A stretch of DNA of 7,669 bases from contig CAIXOY010000645.1 in assembly GCA_903921135.1 (NCBI GenBank), positions 1-7,669 on the forward strand, read 5' to 3'. Positions 1 through 7,669 of the stretch are shown in pieces. The notes under the pieces were generated by a model. That model was not told the DNA's origin and did not search any database. It saw only the letters and a program-made list of their open reading frames with translations. This DNA comes from an uncultured Gammaproteobacteria bacterium (GTDB lineage: Bacteria > Pseudomonadota > Gammaproteobacteria > Pseudomonadales > UBA5518). Each line of letters starts with the position of its first letter. The first letter of the stretch is position 1. The position numbers were made by a program, and so were the translations under genes.

Positions 1-1
1 C

Positions 2-979
2 GCAGCGGAGCCGCAGGCCCCGCCCTCCGATCGTCAGGAGCTGCTTCCCGAGCAGGCGCGCTCGATCATCAGCCGCAATGACTCGCCGGACGTGCCCTTC
101 ACGCAATCCATCAACCCCTACCGGGGCTGCGAGCACGGCTGTATCTACTGCTACGCGCGCCCTTCGCACGCGTTTCTCGACATGTCCCCCGGGCTCGATT
201 TCGAGCGGCGCATCCGTTTCAAGGCCAATGCGGCTGAACTCCTCGAACGCGAACTCCTCGACCCGCGCTACCGTTGCCAGCCCATCACCATCGGCGGCAA
301 CACCGACCCCTACCAGCCCGCCGAGGCCGAGCTCGGCATCACCCGCAAGCTGTTGCGCGTGTGCCTGGAGCGGCGCCAGCCGGTTTCGATCATCACCAAG
401 TCCGCGCTCGTGCAGCGCGACGCCGACCTGCTCGCCGAACTGGCGAGCCAACGGCTCTGCAATGTGTTCATCAGCATCACCACGCTGGACGACGCGCTGA
501 AGCGCGCGCTCGAGCCGCGCACGGCCTCGGGCCGGGCACGGCTGCGCACCGTGGCGGCACTGTCGCGCCGCGGCATACCGGTGGGCGTGCTGGTGGCACC
601 GGTGATTCCCGCGCTGAATGATGGCGAGATCGAACGCATTCTGGCCAACGCCATCGCAGCCGGAGCGCGCAAGGCAGGCTGGATCCTCCTCAGGCTGCCG
701 CACGAGGTCGCACCCCTGTTCCGCGAGTGGCTCGAGACCCATTACCCCGAGCGCGCCGCGCACGTGATGAGCCTGGTTCAGCAGAGCAGGGAAGGCCGTG
801 ACAACGACCCGCGTTTCGGCTCGCGTATGCGCGGCTCCGGCCCCTTCGCAGACCTGATCGCCACGCGTTTCCGCGTGCAGACAAAGCGTCTCGGCTTGGA
901 CGGCAGCCAGTGGCCCGCGCTCGACACCAGCCTGTTCCGCGGCTGGCAGCCCCCCGCAACCCAGCTTCAGCTTCTGTGA
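2..979 (+). CDS. PA0069-family radical SAM protein (SplB-like), 5' partial
   Basis: This is a radical SAM enzyme related to the spore photoproduct lyase group (COG1533), of the type named PA0069 family. The reaction and substrate are unknown to me. The frame is open from base 2, and about 325 residues are visible. The cluster motif CEHGCIYC (CxxxCxxC, codons from 128) would bind a [4Fe-4S] cluster that cleaves S-adenosylmethionine. It follows the family segment SINPYRGC. Other family-like segments are GGNTDPYQPAE (near 292), SIITKSALVQRD, LVAPVIPALND and, near the C-terminus, DPRFGSRMRGSGPFADL. The first in-frame start codon in view is a GTG at 92, but the residues before it (ARSIISRNDSPDVPF) match the conserved run-in to the cluster motif in this family. 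The real start is therefore left of the window. The stop is TGA at 977-979. A sensor kinase gene follows 93 bases downstream on the same strand. Family assignment is from motif recall; confidence is high for radical SAM and good for PA0069. Confidence 0.9.
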   Translation, partial: AAEPQAPPSDRQELLPEQARSIISRNDSPDVPFTQSINPYRGCEHGCIYCYARPSHAFLDMSPGLDFERRIRFKANAAELLERELLDPRYRCQPITIGGNTDPYQPAEAELGITRKLLRVCLERRQPVSIITKSALVQRDADLLAELASQRLCNVFISITTLDDALKRALEPRTASGRARLRTVAALSRRGIPVGVLVAPVIPALNDGEIERILANAIAAGARKAGWILLRLPHEVAPLFREWLETHYPERAAHVMSLVQQSREGRDNDPRFGSRMRGSGPFADLIATRFRVQTKRLGLDGSQWPALDTSLFRGWQPPATQLQLL

Positions 980-1062
980 GGCCCTGCGGTATGCTCCCCA
1001 TGACCGGGCGCCCCGCCGCCGGAAGCAAGCGGTATTCGGCGGGCCCAGAGCCGGCGCGTGGC

Positions 1063-1067
1063 AAGGA
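1063..1067 (+). promoter_or_regulatory. Ribosome binding site deciding the kinase start
   Basis: AAGGA lies five bases before a GTG at 1073. An in-frame GTG at 1058 would give five more residues (MARTA), but only weak purine sequence precedes it. The Shine-Dalgarno match, and a charged MKRS start directly before the first membrane helix, favour 1073. Confidence 0.55.
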
Positions 1068-1072
1068 CAGCC

Positions 1073-3685
1073 GTGAAACGCAGCATCCGCAGCACTGCCT
1101 TCCTGGCGGTGTTGCTACCCACCCTCGCACCGGCGCTGGCCCTCAGCGTCTGGTTCACGGCCAGCCGTCTGGATGGCGCGCAGGCCGAGCTCCAGGCGCG
1201 CGGTGAGCGTGAATCCGCCTATCTGGCTGGTGCCGCCGAACTCGCGCTGCTGGTCGGGGACGACACTGCGCTGTCCCGTCTTGCCGAGAGCAATATCCGT
1301 GCGCCTGGTGCCGCGCGCGTCGTGCTCTTCCTCGACGCCTCCGGAGGGGTGCTGGCCTCGGCGGGCAGTCCGCGCGAGGTGGCCCTCGCACTCAATTGCT
1401 GGCGCGCCAGTGCCGATTGTGCGGGCGACGAGCAACGCAGGCTCTTCGGCAAGGAAGTGGTGTCGCAGGCAGAGCTCGATGCCGCGCCGCCTTTCGGTGC
1501 AAACCCCTCGGGCGCCTCAGCAAGCGGCGGCACGGCGCTCGGCAAGGTAGTGCTCTCCTTCGATCCCGAGGAGCTCGCCTCGCTGCAGCGGGCGCTGTTC
1601 GTCAATGCGGCCCTCAGCACGACAGTGGCCTTGCTTGCAGCTTTTTTCATCGCCGGACTCGCGGCGACGCGCCTCAGTGCGCCGATGCAGCAACTGCTGA
1701 CCGTGGTTTCGCGGATCCGCGCAGGCGATCTCTCGGCACGCACCGATCCGCGTGGCACGGGCGAGCTGCGCGAACTCGAAGAGGGCATCAACGCCATGGC
1801 CGACAAGGTCGAGTCGGGCGCGGCGGACCTCAACCGCAAGATCGACGAGGCCACGGCGGTGATCGCGCTGTCCAATCTGGAGCTCGAGCGGCAGAACCGG
1901 GAGCTCGACAGCGCGCTGGCCGGCTCCCATGCAGCCAACCGCGCCAAAGACCTCTTCCTCGCGCGGATGAGCCACGAGTTGCGCACACCGCTCAGTACCG
2001 TGGTGGGGTATGCGCGCCTCATGCAGCAGTCCCAGAGCCCTGCGCAGCGCGAGGAGTTCTATCGGCCGATAGCGCAGGCCTCGGGCATCCTCCAGCGTAC
2101 CGTCGACGACATCCTCGATCTGGTGCGGCTCGAAAGCGGTTCGGTATCGCTGGAGCGCAGGCCCTTCGATCTGGTCGCCTGCATTGAGGACGCCGCGCTG
2201 ATGTACGCGCCTGCGGCACACCGCAAGGGGCTGGTGGTGCTGAGCCATGTCGGCCGGGAGCTTCCCGCTCGCGTCGCTGGTGACGCGATCCGTCTCTCGC
2301 AGGTGCTGGCCAACCTGCTCAGCAACGCCGTCAAGTTCACGGAGCAGGGCGGTATCGAGGTGATCGCCGAGGTGCTTGTACGATCCGGCGACGAGGTGCG
2401 CGTGCGCATCGAGATCAGCGATACCGGCACGGGCATCGCACCCGAGGGGGTGTCGCAGCTTTTCCAGCCCTTCGCGCAGGCCGATGAGAGCATCACGCGG
2501 CGCTTTGGCGGCAGCGGGCTGGGGCTGTCGATATCGGCGCGCATCGTTGATGCGCTGAAGGGCAGCATCCGGCTCGACAGCCACCTCGGAGAGGGCACTC
2601 GCGCGGTGGTCGAAATTCCTTTCCGTGTGCTCGACGAGGCTATCCCTCCGGGCCCCCTCGAGGGGCTGAGCGTGCGCGTGCTGGCGGACGCGGCGAGCCC
2701 GCACGTCTGGGTGGTGCAGGATTATCTGCAGGCGGCAGGCTGTCGCGTGGAGCTGCGGCCGTGGAGCATCGCCGGCGTGCCGGCCCCGGACATCAGCATC
2801 TGCATCGAGGACCAGCCGCTGCTGCGCTGGCAACCACCGCCGGGTCCTGTGCTGCGACTGTTGCCAGTGGAGCAGACGGGCACGCTCTCGCCCGCCGAAC
2901 TCGAGGGCTGCCTCGCCTTGCCGTTGCGCCGTGCCGATCTTCTTGCGGCCTGCGCCCGGCTCTCGGGCAGAAACCGGGCGCCTGCGAACCCCGAGGCCGT
3001 CGTGCAGACGCCTCCGGCGCGTGCGCCCATCGCGCTGCGCTGTTTGCTGGTGGAAGACAACGAACTCAACCGCCGGATGCTCACCACCAGCCTCTCCGAT
3101 ACCGGGGTATGCGTGCTCGCTGCAGCAGACGGGCACGAGGCCTTGTCATTGCTGCAGTCGCGCAGCGTCGATCTGGTACTGCTGGACGTGCACATGCCTG
3201 GCATGGACGGTGTCACGCTCGCCCACGAGATCCGGCGAGCGGATCCCGCGCTGCCGCTCTACGCGCTGACGGCAAACGTGGTGGGTTCGGAGGAAAGTGC
3301 GCTGCGCGAGGCGGGTGTGGCGGAGATCCTCTACAAGCCCGTGGACGAAGAGCGGCTGCGGGCGGTATTGCTGCGGCACGAGGAGACGGCGGAGTGCAGC
3401 CTTGTGCGGGCGCCGGGCGTGGGCCGCGACGAGATCCTTGATGAGCTCCAGCGCCGGGAGCGCGGCGTGAGCCTTGCGCTCGCTGCGGGCGAAGCAGCGC
3501 GAGCGCGCGAACTCGCTCACCAGTTGCTCGGGGCAGCGCGGCTCTTCACGCGCGGAGAGCTGGTGCCGCGCTGCCTGCTGCTGGAACTTGCCACGCGGGA
3601 CGGCGACATCCACGCAGCGTTCGCGGCGCTGCGTGCGCTGCGGCACGTGGTGCATGGTCTGATGGACGGGCCGGGTCTGCGCTGA
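1073..3685 (+). CDS. BarA/GacS-like hybrid sensor histidine kinase with HAMP, receiver and Hpt domains
   Basis: This is an inner-membrane tripartite sensor kinase of about 870 residues (numbered from GTG 1073). In order: membrane helix about 8-27; periplasmic region about 28-175; second helix about 176-201; HAMP about 200-254; a short coiled coil; HisKA with the phospho-acceptor His301 in MSHELRTPL; HATPase with N box at N414/N418, G1 box DTGTGIAP (D450), F box LFQPFAQAD and G2 box FGGSGLGLS (about 478). A degenerate receiver-like segment (about 530-630) lacks the acidic pocket. A true receiver (about 656-770) has E661/D662, phospho-acceptor D705 in LLDVHMPGMDG, T733 and K755. A terminal Hpt domain (about 775-870) has His816 in AHQLLGAARLF. 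The layout and the N-terminal pattern (helix, then a GERES-like segment and a periplasmic sensor) resemble BarA/GacS, which feed phosphate by His-Asp-His relay to UvrY/GacA. No response regulator gene is adjacent, which is common for this family. The signal sensed is unknown. The hybrid-kinase call is near certain; BarA/GacS orthology is probable, not proven. Confidence 0.93.
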   Translation: MKRSIRSTAFLAVLLPTLAPALALSVWFTASRLDGAQAELQARGERESAYLAGAAELALLVGDDTALSRLAESNIRAPGAARVVLFLDASGGVLASAGSPREVALALNCWRASADCAGDEQRRLFGKEVVSQAELDAAPPFGANPSGASASGGTALGKVVLSFDPEELASLQRALFVNAALSTTVALLAAFFIAGLAATRLSAPMQQLLTVVSRIRAGDLSARTDPRGTGELRELEEGINAMADKVESGAADLNRKIDEATAVIALSNLELERQNRELDSALAGSHAANRAKDLFLARMSHELRTPLSTVVGYARLMQQSQSPAQREEFYRPIAQASGILQRTVDDILDLVRLESGSVSLERRPFDLVACIEDAALMYAPAAHRKGLVVLSHVGRELPARVAGDAIRLSQVLANLLSNAVKFTEQGGIEVIAEVLVRSGDEVRVRIEISDTGTGIAPEGVSQLFQPFAQADESITRRFGGSGLGLSISARIVDALKGSIRLDSHLGEGTRAVVEIPFRVLDEAIPPGPLEGLSVRVLADAASPHVWVVQDYLQAAGCRVELRPWSIAGVPAPDISICIEDQPLLRWQPPPGPVLRLLPVEQTGTLSPAELEGCLALPLRRADLLAACARLSGRNRAPANPEAVVQTPPARAPIALRCLLVEDNELNRRMLTTSLSDTGVCVLAAADGHEALSLLQSRSVDLVLLDVHMPGMDGVTLAHEIRRADPALPLYALTANVVGSEESALREAGVAEILYKPVDEERLRAVLLRHEETAECSLVRAPGVGRDEILDELQRRERGVSLALAAGEAARARELAHQLLGAARLFTRGELVPRCLLLELATRDGDIHAAFAALRALRHVVHGLMDGPGLR

Positions 3686-3745
3686 GATGAGCCCCGTGCG
3701 GGCGGTGCGCCGGATGGCGTAGAGTCCGCTCACTGCGCCTTCCCC

Positions 3746-3751
3746 GGAGAG
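3746..3751 (+). promoter_or_regulatory. Ribosome binding site of the PQQ dehydrogenase gene
   Basis: GGAGAG ends five bases before the ATG at 3757. It fixes that ATG as the start, which in turn places a hydrophobic signal peptide at the N-terminus. Confidence 0.6.
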
Positions 3752-3756
3752 ACTGC

Positions 3757-5955
<2,199 letters not shown>

Positions 5956-5975
5956 CAGGGCGGGGGGCTCGCGCA

Positions 5976-5998
5976 GAGGCGCTGCCTCAGAGCGCCTC
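5976..5998. terminator. Stem-loop at the convergent gene junction, possible two-way terminator
   Basis: GAGGCGCT (5976-5983) and AGCGCCTC (5991-5998) are perfect inverted copies around a seven-base loop, giving an eight-pair, GC-rich stem. It lies just after the dehydrogenase stop (5953-5955), and the molybdoenzyme stop codon (5987-5989, minus strand) falls inside its loop. No T-tract follows on either strand, so it is not a canonical intrinsic terminator. It may act as a weak terminator or an mRNA 3'-end stabiliser for both transcripts. Confidence 0.35.
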
Positions 5999-7669
5999 GA
6001 CCTCGACCAGACAGTCGTAGAAGGTCGCGCCGCGGCCGATGTCGGTGAGCGCCTGGCTGGTGAGGTCGTTCACGCCGCTGCCGTCGGCGTTCAGCTTCCG
6101 CCACCACACACCGAGCCCGTTCACCACGCCAGGGCGGGCGCGCTCGCCCACTTCGGCGCGACAGGTGTAGCTGCCGCGGTCGTTGAAGATCCGCACGCGT
6201 GAACCATCCGCGATGCCGCGTGCCGCGGCGTCGGCAGGGTGGATCTCGAGCAGCGGCTCTCCTTCGATGGAGCGCAGGCTCTTCACGTTCACGAAGCTGG
6301 AATTCAGGAAGTGCCGCGCGGGCGGCGAGATCATGGCCAGCGGATAGCGCGCGGCGAGGGCTGGATCGGTGGCGGCGCATTCACGGTTGGGGATGTGGTC
6401 CGGCACGCCGTAGAGCGGTGAATCCACGATGGCCTTGCCGTCCGGCGTGCGGAAACCGCCGTCCGCGAAGGGCAGTTCCGGCACCGGCACCCGCACCCAG
6501 CCGGTGGCGCGCAGTTCCTCCAGGCTGACGGGGCTGCCCTCCAGCGCGGTGCGCAGCAGATCCTCGTCGGATTCGGCGAAAAGCGGATCATTGAAGCCCA
6601 TGCGTGCGGCCAACTCGCGGAAGATCGCGCTGTTCGTGCGCGCCTCACCGAGCGGCGCGATGGCGGGTTCATTCAGCAGCACCCAGGTGTGACCGTAGGA
6701 GGTGTGCACATCGAGGTGTTCGAGTTGGGTGGTGGCGGGCAGAACGTAATCGGCCAGATCGGCGGTGTCGGTGAGGAAGTGCTCGAGCACCACGGTAAAG
6801 AGATCCTCGCGGCTGAAACCCGCCACCACCTTGCCCGAGTCGGGCGCGATCGCCACGGGGTTGCTGTTGTAGACGACCACGGCCTCGACGGGTGGGCCGA
6901 AGGCCGCATCGCCGGGGTGTAACAGCGCATCGCCCACGGCTGTCATGTTGATCAGGCGTGGGATTGGCGAGGGCATCAGATCAGGCCGCTCCAGCGCGTG
7001 TCCGTTCACCATGCCGGCGAACCAACTCGAGGCCGAGAGCAGCATTCCGCCGCCGCGCTCGCGCCACGCGCCCGTTACGCAGGGCAGCAGTGCGATCAGT
7101 CTCACCGCATTACCACCACCGGCGACGCGCTGCATGCCGTAGTTCAGCCGGATCGCCGCGGGTTGCGTGTGCGCGTACATGCGCGCGAGTTCGCGGATCT
7201 GCTCCGCCTCGAGTCCGCACTCCGCAGCGGCGCGCTCCGCAGTCCAGGGCAGGGCCCGCTCGCGGAGCTTTTCCCAGCCGTTCACGTGCGCCTCGAGATA
7301 CGCGGTATCCGCCCAGCCGTTGGCGAAGATCTGGTGCATCAGCGCCAGCGCCAGCGCCCCGTCGGTGCCCGGTCGCAGCGCCAGATGCAGATGGCACTTC
7401 TCGGCGGTTTCGGTGCGGCGCGGGTCGATGCAGACCAGCGTGGCGCCGTTGCGCTTGGCCTCCTGCGCGAGGCGCCAGAAGTGCAGGTTCGAGGCCACGG
7501 AATTGCTGCCCCAGATCAGGATCAGCCGCGCCTGCGCGAAATCGCCGAGGTGCATGCCGAGCTTGCCGCCGTAGGTGGCTGCCAGCGCGTCGGAGCCCGC
7601 AGAAGCGCAGATGGTGCCGTCGAGGCGCGAGGCGCCGAGCGCGTGGAAGAGGCGGGCGGAGATACTCTC
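5987..7669 (-). CDS. Molybdopterin (bis-MGD) oxidoreductase, 5' partial
   Basis: This is a catalytic subunit of the DMSO-reductase / formate dehydrogenase-like molybdoenzyme superfamily (COG0243). About 560 residues are visible; the N-terminal part, where many relatives bind a [4Fe-4S] cluster, lies off the right edge. The first in-window ATG (complement of 7553-7555) is not the start, because the frame stays open to 7669 and encodes family-like sequence (FHALGASRLDGTIC). A Cys there (7607-7609) aligns by eye with the Mo-coordinating Sec/Cys of formate dehydrogenases. Cofactor-binding segments are LILIWGSN (near 7502), DPRRTETA (near 7415), RPGTDGALAL (near 7360), YGMQRVAGGGNAVR, and the late block DTADLADYVLPATTQLEHLD. 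Bases about 5990-6346 encode the C-terminal molydopterin dinucleotide-binding domain, with LEIHPADAAARGI and NDLTSQALTDIG. Substrate and electron partner are not identifiable. The gene is convergent with the PQQ dehydrogenase, with 31 bases between the stops. Superfamily call is very secure; subfamily is open. Confidence 0.92.
   Translation of the reverse strand, partial: ESISARLFHALGASRLDGTICASAGSDALAATYGGKLGMHLGDFAQARLILIWGSNSVASNLHFWRLAQEAKRNGATLVCIDPRRTETAEKCHLHLALRPGTDGALALALMHQIFANGWADTAYLEAHVNGWEKLRERALPWTAERAAAECGLEAEQIRELARMYAHTQPAAIRLNYGMQRVAGGGNAVRLIALLPCVTGAWRERGGGMLLSASSWFAGMVNGHALERPDLMPSPIPRLINMTAVGDALLHPGDAAFGPPVEAVVVYNSNPVAIAPDSGKVVAGFSREDLFTVVLEHFLTDTADLADYVLPATTQLEHLDVHTSYGHTWVLLNEPAIAPLGEARTNSAIFRELAARMGFNDPLFAESDEDLLRTALEGSPVSLEELRATGWVRVPVPELPFADGGFRTPDGKAIVDSPLYGVPDHIPNRECAATDPALAARYPLAMISPPARHFLNSSFVNVKSLRSIEGEPLLEIHPADAAARGIADGSRVRIFNDRGSYTCRAEVGERARPGVVNGLGVWWRKLNADGSGVNDLTSQALTDIGRGATFYDCLVEVEAL

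Noticed and set aside
966..995. Possible promoter before the kinase, with TATGCT at 990-995 as a -10 box
   Set aside because: The -10 is plausible, but the -35 region (TTCAGC) is a poor match and lies at the end of the upstream gene; not enough to call.
1012..1043. Inverted repeat CCCGCCG / CGGCGGG in the gap before the kinase
   Set aside because: Seven pairs around an 18-base loop with no T-tract; in sequence this GC-rich such a match is expected by chance.
1517..3136. A 539-codon open frame on the minus strand opposite the kinase
   Set aside because: It is antisense to a gene with unmistakable kinase motifs; its translation is low-complexity and Arg/His-rich with no recognisable domain. 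Long antisense frames are expected in GC-rich codon usage.
3697..3725. Possible promoter before the dehydrogenase, with TAGAGT at 3720-3725 as a -10 box
   Set aside because: It matches four of six consensus bases but has no recognisable -35 at the right distance; left uncalled, although a promoter somewhere in the 71-base gap is likely.

Overview
The window is GC-rich, densely coding bacterial chromosome with very short intergenic gaps. It looks like a gammaproteobacterium. The main reasons are a BarA/GacS-type tripartite sensor kinase and a radical SAM protein of the type called PA0069 family in Pseudomonas. This is inferred from gene content only; no rRNA or other phylogenetic marker is present. 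I see no mobile element, CRISPR array, tRNA or rRNA.

Layout, left to right. (1) 2-979, plus strand: the 3' part of a radical SAM gene of the PA0069 / SplB-like family; its N-terminus lies off the left edge. (2) 1073-3685, plus strand: a membrane hybrid histidine kinase with a periplasmic sensor region, HAMP, HisKA, HATPase, a degenerate receiver, a true receiver and a terminal Hpt domain, as in BarA/GacS. (3) 3757-5955, plus strand: an exported PQQ-dependent alcohol dehydrogenase of the quinohemoprotein type, with an eight-bladed propeller fused to a C-terminal cytochrome c. (4) 5987-7669, minus strand: the C-terminal part of a molybdopterin (bis-MGD) oxidoreductase, convergent with the dehydrogenase and running off the right edge. 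A perfect 8-bp inverted repeat sits at the convergent junction.

Functional reading. The first three genes share a strand, but the 93- and 71-base gaps and the dissimilar functions do not argue strongly for one operon. The PQQ dehydrogenase would oxidise an alcohol or aldehyde in the periplasm and pass electrons through its own haem to the respiratory chain. The molybdoenzyme is a second redox enzyme with unknown substrate. The kinase is a global-regulator type whose response regulator is usually encoded elsewhere. No PQQ biosynthesis gene, molybdenum cofactor gene or response regulator gene is in view.

I did not find a convincing undescribed system. The window reads as ordinary core or semi-accessory metabolism and signalling, with a few details worth checking. 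Both edge genes are longer than their first in-window start codons suggest.
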